Positions 1 to 7,912 of a stretch of 64,000 bases of DNA are shown one piece after another. Below the pieces are notes generated by a model that searched no databases, was not told the DNA's origin, and saw only the letters and a program-made list of their open reading frames with translations. The first letter of the stretch is position 1, and each line of letters starts with the position of its first letter. Made by a program: the position numbers and the translations under genes. Origin of the DNA: Dongia_A sp039808885 (GTDB lineage: Bacteria; Pseudomonadota; Alphaproteobacteria; Dongiales; Dongiaceae); assembly GCA_039808885.1 (NCBI GenBank), contig JBDHTX010000005.1, positions 121,958 through 185,957 on the forward strand. The letters are read 5' to 3'.

Positions 1-869
1 TCGGTGCGTTCGAATCGCATGTCGATCGCCAGGATCGCGGTGTTGGCGATCACGTGGCCGAAAGTGAAGCCATTGGCCGGGGCGATGGCGCTGGTGGGTT
101 CCGTCGGCGCGAGATGCTGCTGGAAGGTCTTGAACGCCTCGGCGGCTGCGTCCTTCAAGGCCTGGAACACCGGGCATTGCTGGCGTTCACGCGGATAGGA
201 GCCCCAGCCGTCGATGATGTCGTGATCGTCCCACATCATGATCGTCGGGATGACGGCCAGCATCTCGCGGACCATCGGTTGCGACCAGCGCGCGACATAG
301 AGCCGGAAATAGAAGTCGCGCAGCTCGGCTTGGATTTCCGGGGTAGCCGGCGCGGCATTTGCCACCGCCCAGCCAAGCTCGTGCCAGGCCTTCATGTGGC
401 GCGTGCTCTCCCACATCGAATCCGCATAGACTTGATCGCCGCCCAGCAACAGCAGGTGGTACGGGCTGCCGCCGTGGCGCGCGGCCATCATCTGCCATAG
501 CTTGTTGCGGTCCTTGTTCTTCACGCTGTTCATCGCCTTGGGTGACGAAAAGCCGTTGCAGGACCCGTAGGCCATGCGCGGCGCGAGGTTCCTGGCCGGA
601 ACCGCCACGCGATAGCGCTGGCCGCCGATGTCGTAGTCCAATGCGCGTTCGCGATCTTCCAGCGACGCGGCGAAGAGATAGCGATAGGCGGTCATGCCGT
701 CCGGCCCGCCGCGCAACGCTTCCGGCTGCACGCGCTGGGCGCCACATTGCAGGTCGCCTGGCGGCTGCTTCGAAACCACGAGCGCGCTGAGCCGCCATTG
801 GTTGCTTGCGGCGTCATAACCGCGAAATTTCAGCACTGGCCCCAATTCGAGCGCCATCACCGCCCCCAT
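1..869 (-). CDS. PhoD-like metallophosphatase, partial
   Basis: This gene starts near 869 and runs off the left edge, so only about 289 N-terminal residues are present. The translation contains AYGSCNGF, LLLGGDQVYAD and MMWDDHDIIDGWGSYP, which match the metal-binding blocks of PhoD-like phosphodiesterases/phosphatases (GSC, GGDxxY, WDDHD). By family it would hydrolyse phosphomono- or diesters using a bimetal centre. No signal peptide is visible, and the N-terminal part resembles the cytoplasmic PhoD-like family, so secretion is not supported. The start may be ATG 869 or the in-frame ATG 857; neither has an ideal ribosome binding site. The native substrate is unknown. Confidence 0.8.
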   Translation of the reverse strand, partial: MGAVMALELGPVLKFRGYDAASNQWRLSALVVSKQPPGDLQCGAQRVQPEALRGGPDGMTAYRYLFAASLEDRERALDYDIGGQRYRVAVPARNLAPRMAYGSCNGFSSPKAMNSVKNKDRNKLWQMMAARHGGSPYHLLLLGGDQVYADSMWESTRHMKAWHELGWAVANAAPATPEIQAELRDFYFRLYVARWSQPMVREMLAVIPTIMMWDDHDIIDGWGSYPRERQQCPVFQALKDAAAEAFKTFQQHLAPTEPTSAIAPANGFTFGHVIANTAILAIDMRFERT

Positions 870-950
870 TTCCTGACCCAAACGCAGGAAGTGTATGGCG
901 CGGCTTATTTCTCGTAAAGCGAGTATGAGTTTCTTCCCCGAATCAAACAG

Positions 951-974
951 CCCCTCTCCGTTGCCGGAGAGGGG
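951..974 (-). terminator. Hairpin downstream of the cupredoxin gene
   Basis: The arms CCCCTCTCCG and CGGAGAGGGG form a 10-bp stem with a 4-base loop. Read on the minus strand it is followed by CTGTTTGATT, a weak T-rich tail, about 100 bases after the cupredoxin stop. It may be a terminator, or a relic of the C-type intergenic palindromes seen elsewhere in the window. Confidence 0.4.
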
Positions 975-1072
975 CCGGTCTCCGCCGTTCCGCGTCGCGG
1001 GGCGACAGTCGGGGGAACTGTCGGGGGATGAGGCGCGGAGGGGAAGGAGCGGGTCGGTGCGCGGGCCTCCGC

Positions 1073-1600
1073 CTATTTCACCGTGAACACGGTCCACATG
1101 CCGTTGGCGTAGTGGTTGGCGACGTTGCAGGCGAGCACGTATTTGCCGGGCTTCAGGCGCAGGGTCAGCTCGCCGTTCTTGCCGGGGTCGAGCTCCTCGA
1201 CCTCGCCCAGCGAGCCGGCGGCGTCCTCGTCGAACCTGGCGTCCTTGTCGACATAGGGCAGGCCCTTGCCGTCGGCCGGATAGGGCAGCACCAGCATCTC
1301 GTGCACCTGGTCCTTGGAGCTGTTGGCAACCTTGAAGGTGACTTCGCCGGCCGGCACCGAATCGGTCGACAGCTTCATGCCCATGCTGCCATCCATCATG
1401 CCGCTCATCATCGGGTCATGCGCCATGCCCATGCCGCGGTCCATCGCCATCTCGGCGCTGGCGCCCTTGTCCCACATGGTGACTTCGACCACCGCGCCGG
1501 TATCGGCGAAGGCGGCCGCGGTCAAGCCGGGGAGGGCGAAACCGCAGAGCAGCGCGCAAGCCGCGGCCAGGCGCGGCAGACTGGGTACCATTCGAATCAT
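1073..1600 (-). CDS. Secreted cupredoxin, copper-binding
   Basis: This 175-residue protein begins with a signal peptide of about 30 residues (MIRMVPSLPRLAAACALLCG...) that ends near AAAFA. The mature part carries a Met-rich stretch (GMGMAHDPMMSGMM), a HEMLVLP segment, and a C-terminal C-N-V-A-N-H-Y-A-N-G-M motif. The last supplies the Cys, His and Met ligands expected of a type 1 copper site, with the HEM histidine as the fourth. It is therefore a periplasmic plastocyanin/azurin-like protein, acting as an electron carrier or copper handler. ATG 1600 is preferred because GAGGA lies six bases upstream; a longer open frame to 1660 lacks this. The Met-rich insert suggests copper resistance, but no copper genes are adjacent. 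Confidence 0.82.
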   Translation of the reverse strand: MIRMVPSLPRLAAACALLCGFALPGLTAAAFADTGAVVEVTMWDKGASAEMAMDRGMGMAHDPMMSGMMDGSMGMKLSTDSVPAGEVTFKVANSSKDQVHEMLVLPYPADGKGLPYVDKDARFDEDAAGSLGEVEELDPGKNGELTLRLKPGKYVLACNVANHYANGMWTVFTVK

Positions 1601-1879
1601 CTTTGTCCTCGTTGGGAATACGCATGGCGCGGCGCGCTCGGCGCCGTGGTCCCGCGACAACGGGGCAGGGCAAGACTAGGCCCGCGGACATGACGCGGAA
1701 CTGATACCGAATCGGTAACAGCGGCAGCGATGCTGACCCGAGGGCGCGATCTCCCGCGCCGCCGGCCGGTTAACACACAATCAACTTCCCGCCGACAAGA
1801 TGTGGCCACGTTCGGTTGCTCAACTCCGCATTGCAGTTGGATTCATTCCGTCCGCGCCAGATTATCCAGGGGGAATCAT

Positions 1880-3487
1880 ATGAAGCGTCCGATGCCCGTC
1901 CGGCCGGCCCATGCCGGCGCCGTTCTTGCCGCGCTGCTGGCCATCGCGCCAAGCCTCGCCGCCGCCGAGGAGCCGCCCTTCTCCGACCTGCCGCCGCCGC
2001 TGCTCGAGCGGCTCAACCGGGACATCTCGCAGGGCGCCTTCGTCGAGCAGTTGCTGCAGGAGCTGCGGCGCGGCGACGTCGACCGCAACGGCCTGAGCCA
2101 GGCGGACATCGATTTCGCCGAGCGCATCCGGGTGGCGCAGTACCGGGCAATGCTGCTGGCGCAGACCATGATGGCCGACCTGGACGGCGACGGCAGCGTG
2201 GCCAAGGCCGAGGCGGTGCAGCTGGCCGTCTACCAGACCGACACACGCGAGGGCGACGCCGCCGGGCGGCAGCAGCGGATCGATCACACGGTCGAGCGCA
2301 TCATGACGACAGACAGCGACGGCGACGGGATAGTGACCATGGCCGAGGTCATGGCGTCGGCGCCCGACCAGCGCGAGGGTCAACGTGAGTCCGAGCGTCT
2401 CGCCGCGCTCCTGGAGTTCGACGCGGACCGGGACGGGAGCGTGTCCGCACCCGAGCTGCAAGCCGCCGCCGTCAAGACCTTCCAGGCGGTCGACTACGAC
2501 CACGACGGCATGCTGACGAAATCCGAGCTCAAGCTGCTCGAGCCGGCGCGGCGACAGGCCCGGGCGTTGCAATCCGCCATGCCTTGCGACCTGCCGCCGC
2601 CCGGCCCGTCGGACCTCGTTGCCATCCTCGGCACCAATTCCGGCGCGCTGCAGCCGACCGTCACCGTGACGGGCCAGGCTGGCCCGACCCAGCTCACCAT
2701 CGTGACGATCGAGGCCGGCGATCCTCCGCTCTATCTCCTGCTCTCGTCGCTGACGCCGATGATCTGGCAATTCGAGGGCGCGACGGAGCGCATCGCCCGC
2801 GCCGTGGTGGTGCGCGCCGTCGACCGGAGGGGGTCCAACATGACCGGCGCCGGCGTGATCGGCCTGCCGGGGGACAAGGTGACGTTCCTGCCGGCGCGCA
2901 GCTGCGGCCAGAGCTTCGCCAGGATCGATTCCGAACAGGCGCGGATCATGGCGCAGGCCGTCGCCCGCAAGATCGGCCGCGCGCCGGACAAGATCATCGC
3001 CGGCAAGGCGCCGCTCAGCCTCGGCGTTCCGAGCGGCAGAGAGCAGGTCGATGACGGCACGTCGCGCCTGCGCATCGGCAATGCCATCTTCAAGTCGGAT
3101 GGCAGCACGATCACCGTCGAAGGCCAGGGCCCGACGGAAACGCCCGCACCGGGGATCGAATTGCTGCAGGCGGAGAGCTGGAGCGCGCCTGTCGAATACC
3201 TACGGCAGATCGACGCGGCCACGGTCCTGGCGCCGGGCAAGGTCGAACCATACGAGATTTTGCCGGGCTATTACGGCCTGCGCCAGCTGGTGGAAGAGGG
3301 CAAGCTGGAGCGGACCGCCGATGGCTATCGCATCCTCGGGCCGATCGCACATTTCCCGCCGAACCTGGACCGCGGGGGCCGCATAACCTTCCTGCTGCCG
3401 GACGGCACGCCGATGCCCGGCGGCGATGCCGGCGCGGCCCAGATCATCCTGGAGAGACCCGGCACCGGCCAGCCGGCGCCGCAATAG
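1880..3487 (+). CDS. Secreted five-EF-hand calcium-binding protein
   Basis: This 535-residue protein has an N-terminal signal peptide ending around AAA-EEPP (residue 29). Five EF-hand loops follow, near residues 66, 100, 145, 181 and 205: DVDRNGLSQADI, DLDGDGSVAKAE, DSDGDGIVTMAE, DADRDGSVSAPE and DYDHDGMLTKSE. All keep most of the D-x-D-x-D/N-G ligand pattern, so calcium binding is well supported. The C-terminal 300 residues have no family I recognise and contain two Cys residues (PCDLPP, RSCGQSF) that could form a disulfide. ATG 1880 follows AGGGGGAATCAT. An upstream in-frame ATG at 1730 would bury the signal peptide and is rejected. Role unknown; probably periplasmic or exported. Confidence 0.8.
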   Translation: MKRPMPVRPAHAGAVLAALLAIAPSLAAAEEPPFSDLPPPLLERLNRDISQGAFVEQLLQELRRGDVDRNGLSQADIDFAERIRVAQYRAMLLAQTMMADLDGDGSVAKAEAVQLAVYQTDTREGDAAGRQQRIDHTVERIMTTDSDGDGIVTMAEVMASAPDQREGQRESERLAALLEFDADRDGSVSAPELQAAAVKTFQAVDYDHDGMLTKSELKLLEPARRQARALQSAMPCDLPPPGPSDLVAILGTNSGALQPTVTVTGQAGPTQLTIVTIEAGDPPLYLLLSSLTPMIWQFEGATERIARAVVVRAVDRRGSNMTGAGVIGLPGDKVTFLPARSCGQSFARIDSEQARIMAQAVARKIGRAPDKIIAGKAPLSLGVPSGREQVDDGTSRLRIGNAIFKSDGSTITVEGQGPTETPAPGIELLQAESWSAPVEYLRQIDAATVLAPGKVEPYEILPGYYGLRQLVEEGKLERTADGYRILGPIAHFPPNLDRGGRITFLLPDGTPMPGGDAGAAQIILERPGTGQPAPQ

Positions 3488-3541
3488 ACCCCGCGCCGGT
3501 GGCCGTCGGCTGGCGGCGATCGGGCCGGGCGCGCGCCGGCG

Positions 3542-6500
3542 CTAGGCCGGCCTGGCGGCGAGCAGCGCCGCGGTGTCGGGCTCGTCGATCTGCGCCGCGT
3601 CCAGATAGCGGTGGGCGTAGTCTTTCCACACCCCGGCGGTGACGAAGAGGTCGAGCAGATCGGGGTCGAGGTGATGCTCGCGCTTCATCGCCGCCAGGAT
3701 GCGGAAGCTCTCGCTCAACGTCTTGGCGCGCTTGTAGGGCCGGTCGCCGGCGGTCAGCGCCTCGAACACGTCGGCGATGGCCATCATGCGCGCCACCGGC
3801 GACATCTGCGCGCGCGTGAGGCGCTTCGGATAGCCGGTGCCGTTCATCTTCTCGTGGTGGCCGCCGGCGATCTCCGGCACCGCCGCCAGATGGCGCGGCA
3901 GCGGCAGGGCCTCCAGCATCATGATGGTCTGGGTCATGTGGTCGTTGATGATGTAGCGCTCCTCGGCCGTGAGCGTGCCGCGGCCGATCGAGAGGTTGTA
4001 GAGCTCGCCGCGATTGAACTTGTTCGCCGGCGTCTCGACGCGGATGCCCCAGGGATTCTCCTTGCCGATGATCTCGGATGCCGCGCGCGGCACCAGGTGG
4101 TCGTCGCGATCGGCGAGCAGGGGCTCTTCCACCGGCAGGGCCGGCGCGGGCGCGCGGTCCTTGCGCGCGCGCTCCTCGTAGGAGCAGCCCAGGCGGTCGT
4201 CGAGGGTGCGGGTCCAGCGCCGCGCGGCGATCCCTTTCAGCCGCTCGACCTTCGCCGGGTCCATGAACTCGCCGCCCTCGTTGCAGGCGGCGACGAAGGC
4301 GAAGTCGTCATCGAGCTGGCTGAGTTCCGCGTCGCGCCGGGCGCGCAAGGCCGCCGCGTCGCCGCCTTCCGCCAGGCCGCGCCAATAGGCGGTCTCCGCC
4401 GCGCCTTTCAGCAGCTCGAAGCGCATGCGGATCTCGTGGATGCGGTCATAGATGCATTCCAGCTTGGTCGCCTTGTCGACCACGTATTCCGGCGTCGTCA
4501 CCTTTCCGCAATCGTGCAGCCAGGAGCCGATGTCGACCGCCTCCCATTCCTGCTCCGACAGGGCGAAGTCGCGGAACGGGCCGCTGGCATCGGCGCAGGC
4601 GGCCTCGGCCAGCATGCGGGTCAGCACCGGCACGCGCTGGCAATGGCCGCCGGTATAGGGCGACTTGGCGTCGATCGCCCCGGCGATCAGGCGGATCAGC
4701 GCGTTCATCAGATCCTTCTGCGCCTTCAGCAGCAGCTTGTTCTCGATGGCGATGCCAGCGCTGCCGGAGACCGCGCGGATGAATTCGCGCTGGCGCGCGC
4801 CGATCGGGCGGACGACGTCGCCGCCGGCCATGCGGCGCAGCAGCAGCAGCACGCCGAGCGGCCGGCGCTGCCGGTCGACCAGCGGCACCACCATGAGGCC
4901 CACCTGGGCGGCGCCCAGCCGCGCGGCCACGCCGGCAAGTCCCAGCGCCTGGAGCCCGGCGCCATCGACCGGCCGGCCCAGCATGACGATCTCGCCCTGG
5001 CGCAGGGCGGCGTCGATCTCCCGCGGCAGGCCGGCGCCGCCAAGGCCGATCGGCTCCGGCCCGGCGCCGTGCGCGGCGAGGTTGCCGCCGTCCCACAGCG
5101 CCAGTTCCGGCTCCAGCGTGGCGCCGTCCTGGGCGAGCAGATAGATGGCGCCGCCTTCGCCTTCGACCAGGCGCACGGTCTCGCGCAGCACGCGCTCGAG
5201 CAGCCGGTGCAGGTCGCCTTCGCTGGACAGCGCCTGGCCGATGTCGAGGAACTGGCGGATGGTGCCCTGCATGGAGCCGAGCGCGGCGGCCAGGCGGCCG
5301 ATCTCGGCGATGCGCGTCGGCACCTTCATGTCGCCGGTGAAATCGAAGGCGGCGACGGCCCGGGTGCGCCGCGCCAGCTGCTGCAGCGGCCGCGCCAGCA
5401 GGCCGCTCGCCCACACGCCGAAGCTGAGCGCCGCCATCAGGATCAGCCCCGCAATCAGCAATTGCCGGCCGAGCAAGGCGCGCGCCCCGGCGAACAGCTC
5501 GTCATCCGGCACCGCGATCAGCACGGCCAAGGACTGCCCGTCGGATGATTGCTCCTCGAGGCCGCGAATATCGGTGCGCAGCAATTGCCAGCCGCGTCCG
5601 TCGATGCGGGCCTCCGCCTGGCGCACGCCGCCGGACCGGGTCGCTGTCGCGCTTGCGCCGGCTTCCGGGATGCGGGCCGCTTCGGCCAGCGCCGGCACGC
5701 CGAGATCCTGGATGCCGGCGAGGCGCGAAGAGGAATCCGGATTGGTGATGACCAGCCGCGCCGGATCGGGATAGCCGATGACGCGGCCGAAGCGGTCGAT
5801 GACGGCAATCTCCGTCGCCGGCGTGATGCGCAGCGGCGCCAGCTCGGCGGCGATGCTCTGCAGCTTCAGGTCGATGCCGATGACCGGCCCGCCATCGCGC
5901 ACCGGGCGCGCCATGGTGACGCCCAGGGCGCGGGTGGTGAAATAGATATAGGGATCGGTGAGGATGGTGCGGTTGGCGGCGTGCGCCGCCTCGTACCACG
6001 GCCGGGTGCGCGGGTCGAAGACATAGTCCGGCTCCGCCCGCGCCCGCAGCAGCGTGCCATCGGCGGCGTAGAAGCGGTATTCGCCCTTGCTGGCGCCGGT
6101 GGTTTCGTCGCGGCTGATCGATTGCACCAGCAGGGCGGCGGAGCGCGGCGCCGCGTAGCGCTCCTGGTCGCCGGCGCCGCGCAGCGGCCGGATCAGCAGG
6201 AACTCGCCATTGACATAGCCGATGAAGGCGGCGTCGAAGCCGGCATCCGAGGTCAGCAGGCGCAGGAAGTCCGGCAGCGCGCGCAGCCGCATGCCGATAT
6301 CGCCGGCCTCGGTCAGGCTGGAATTGGCCAGCAGGTTGAGCGCGCTCTCGGCCGGGCGCAGCACGCGGCTCACCTTCTCGCTCAGGCTCTCGCCGATATA
6401 GCGCGCGGATTCGGCGGCGGTGGCGCGGATCTGGTCCTGGGCGCCGCGATAGGCCTGGTAGGTCAGCGCCGCGCTGATGACGCAGAGCAGGACGCCGATC

Positions 6501-6667
6501 CACAACGCGGCTACCAGCTGGAACGACAGGCGCCGATGCCTGCGGCGGCGCGGCGGCGCGGTGTCGGGCGCGGACGATCCCAGGTTGGACGGGCCCAGGT
6601 TGGACGAGGGTGCAGCGTCAGGCGTCTCGACGCCGCCGGCGGGGACAGAGGCAGCCGCGTTGGCCAT
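3542..6667 (-). CDS. Membrane dCache-HAMP-GAF-HD-GYP phosphodiesterase
   Basis: This 1041-residue protein has TM1 at about 48-72, an extracytoplasmic double-Cache-like sensor at about 75-380 (FDPRTRPWYEAA motif at 217), TM2 at about 402-424 and a HAMP linker at about 424-475. A GAF domain follows at about 480-645 and an HD-GYP domain at about 655-1020. The HD motif is HDCGK (718-722) and the GYP motif is HHEKMNGTGYP (937-947), so cyclic-di-GMP hydrolysis is expected in response to an external ligand. About 150 extra residues (roughly 737-895) lie between the two motifs, more than in ordinary HD-GYP domains. The Pro-rich N-terminus has a duplicated SNLG unit from a 15-bp tandem repeat. ATG 6667 has GAGG upstream. 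It converges with the EF-hand gene. Confidence 0.92.
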   Translation of the reverse strand: MANAAASVPAGGVETPDAAPSSNLGPSNLGSSAPDTAPPRRRRHRRLSFQLVAALWIGVLLCVISAALTYQAYRGAQDQIRATAAESARYIGESLSEKVSRVLRPAESALNLLANSSLTEAGDIGMRLRALPDFLRLLTSDAGFDAAFIGYVNGEFLLIRPLRGAGDQERYAAPRSAALLVQSISRDETTGASKGEYRFYAADGTLLRARAEPDYVFDPRTRPWYEAAHAANRTILTDPYIYFTTRALGVTMARPVRDGGPVIGIDLKLQSIAAELAPLRITPATEIAVIDRFGRVIGYPDPARLVITNPDSSSRLAGIQDLGVPALAEAARIPEAGASATATRSGGVRQAEARIDGRGWQLLRTDIRGLEEQSSDGQSLAVLIAVPDDELFAGARALLGRQLLIAGLILMAALSFGVWASGLLARPLQQLARRTRAVAAFDFTGDMKVPTRIAEIGRLAAALGSMQGTIRQFLDIGQALSSEGDLHRLLERVLRETVRLVEGEGGAIYLLAQDGATLEPELALWDGGNLAAHGAGPEPIGLGGAGLPREIDAALRQGEIVMLGRPVDGAGLQALGLAGVAARLGAAQVGLMVVPLVDRQRRPLGVLLLLRRMAGGDVVRPIGARQREFIRAVSGSAGIAIENKLLLKAQKDLMNALIRLIAGAIDAKSPYTGGHCQRVPVLTRMLAEAACADASGPFRDFALSEQEWEAVDIGSWLHDCGKVTTPEYVVDKATKLECIYDRIHEIRMRFELLKGAAETAYWRGLAEGGDAAALRARRDAELSQLDDDFAFVAACNEGGEFMDPAKVERLKGIAARRWTRTLDDRLGCSYEERARKDRAPAPALPVEEPLLADRDDHLVPRAASEIIGKENPWGIRVETPANKFNRGELYNLSIGRGTLTAEERYIINDHMTQTIMMLEALPLPRHLAAVPEIAGGHHEKMNGTGYPKRLTRAQMSPVARMMAIADVFEALTAGDRPYKRAKTLSESFRILAAMKREHHLDPDLLDLFVTAGVWKDYAHRYLDAAQIDEPDTAALLAARPA
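6579..6608 (-). repeat. 15-bp tandem duplication in HD-GYP gene
   Basis: Two adjacent 15-base units beginning CCCAGGTTGGACG (6579-6593 and 6594-6608) encode the repeated SNLG segment in the N-terminal tail of the HD-GYP protein. The frame is kept. Confidence 0.7.
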
Positions 6668-6783
6668 GGCATCCTCACGGGAATGGCTATGGGCACCGAC
6701 GGCTCCGGCGCCCCAAGCCCCCGCCAGAACGCCGATCCGCTAGGAAATTTAGCTTATTTCGATTGCAAAAGCGAATCGCCGCC

Positions 6784-7761
6784 TCAATAGAACACGCTCC
6801 GCGTGCGGTGCCGGAGGCTGGCGCGGTAGCGCGCGTCCTGGCCCCGGTTCCACAGCAGGTAGTCGAGGTCGACCGAGGCGATCGCGGCATGGCCGGCCGC
6901 GTGCAGATGCGCCTTCAGCCGCTCGACCGCGTGCAGCGCCACGGCGCGGATCTCGACCTCCTCGGCCGAGCCGGCGGCGATCAGCTCGCCCGCCGCCAGC
7001 CGCGCGGCGAGCGCCGGGGCATAAGCGAGCACGCCGTCGACGCGCAGCACATGCGGCACCAGGTTGTCGGCGAAGATGGTGAGGCGGTCGCGGTCCTCGA
7101 AACGGCCCCAGCCTTCGTTGTCGAAGGCCAGCGCCAGGTCGGCGGCGGTGATCTGCGCCCGCTTCAGGATCGGGACCTGCCGGCCGCGCCAGATCGCGAC
7201 ATCGTCGAAGCACGGCATCTGGCGCAGGATGGCGACGAGCTCGGCGGCGCGGTGGCCGGCGCTTTCCACCAGTTTCGCGGGCTCGCCGTCGTAGCGCGCC
7301 AGCAGCAGGGCGCCGAGATCGTTCAGCGCGCGGGCGAACAGCGCCATCAGCTGGGCCGGCTCCGGCTCGGCCAGATCCTGCCCGAAAAGGCGCGCGCAGT
7401 CCGTGGCGTCCAGCGTCGCCAGGCGTCGCGCGTCGGGCGCGCCCTCCTGCCGGAACCAGTCGTTGAGCCCGGCGGCGACAGTGAAGTAGCCGCTCATCGT
7501 GTCGCCATCCGGTCCGGGGCGCTTGCGCAGCTGCGGGAAATAGCCGGAGCCGAAATTGATGGCGTCCAGCACCAGGATGAAAACGAGAGTCTCCCGGCCG
7601 CGCCCGAGCCAATGGGTCGCCGGGTCGAGCCCGGCCTTGCCGATCTCCGCCAGCGGAAAGTCGCGCGCGTATGCCGCCAGCCGCGCATCGTCGATGCACA
7701 CCAGCTCGGCATGCTCGGCCACGTAGCGGCAGGCGGCGCGGATCTCGTCGAAGATGTCCAT
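6784..7761 (-). CDS. Queuosine 5'-phosphate N-glycosylase/hydrolase (DUF2419)
   Basis: This 325-residue protein matches the Q-salvage (DUF2419, Qng1) family: LDAINFGSGYFPQLRKRPG, SGYFTVAAGLNDW, FADNLVPHVLR-DGVLAY and EEVEIRA near residues 250-280. Characterised members release queuine base from queuosine 5'-monophosphate so that it can be reused for tRNA modification. It is predicted to be cytosolic, with no signal or membrane segments. ATG 7761 is chosen; an in-frame TTG at 7797 would add 12 residues. It stands alone on the minus strand, with no tgt or queuine transporter next to it, so substrate supply is not explained locally. The family call is firm; the bacterial role is inferred. Confidence 0.85.
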   Translation of the reverse strand: MDIFDEIRAACRYVAEHAELVCIDDARLAAYARDFPLAEIGKAGLDPATHWLGRGRETLVFILVLDAINFGSGYFPQLRKRPGPDGDTMSGYFTVAAGLNDWFRQEGAPDARRLATLDATDCARLFGQDLAEPEPAQLMALFARALNDLGALLLARYDGEPAKLVESAGHRAAELVAILRQMPCFDDVAIWRGRQVPILKRAQITAADLALAFDNEGWGRFEDRDRLTIFADNLVPHVLRVDGVLAYAPALAARLAAGELIAAGSAEEVEIRAVALHAVERLKAHLHAAGHAAIASVDLDYLLWNRGQDARYRASLRHRTRSVFY

Positions 7762-7912
7762 GCGCCCGTTGGTGGCCGATGCGCCCAGCGCGGTCAAGCC
7801 CCGCCCGGCCGGCCCGCTTTGTGACCCCGGCCCGTCCTGTGACCGCCGTCACGAACCGGATCGCGGCTTCCGCCGACGCAACAGGGAGGGCAATCCTGGC
7901 AAGGAGTCCGCG

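Noticed and set aside
1730..1879. Upstream start at 1730 for the EF-hand protein
   Set aside because: It would place 50 polar residues before a clear signal peptide, and AGGGGGAATCAT just before ATG 1880 fits a ribosome binding site.
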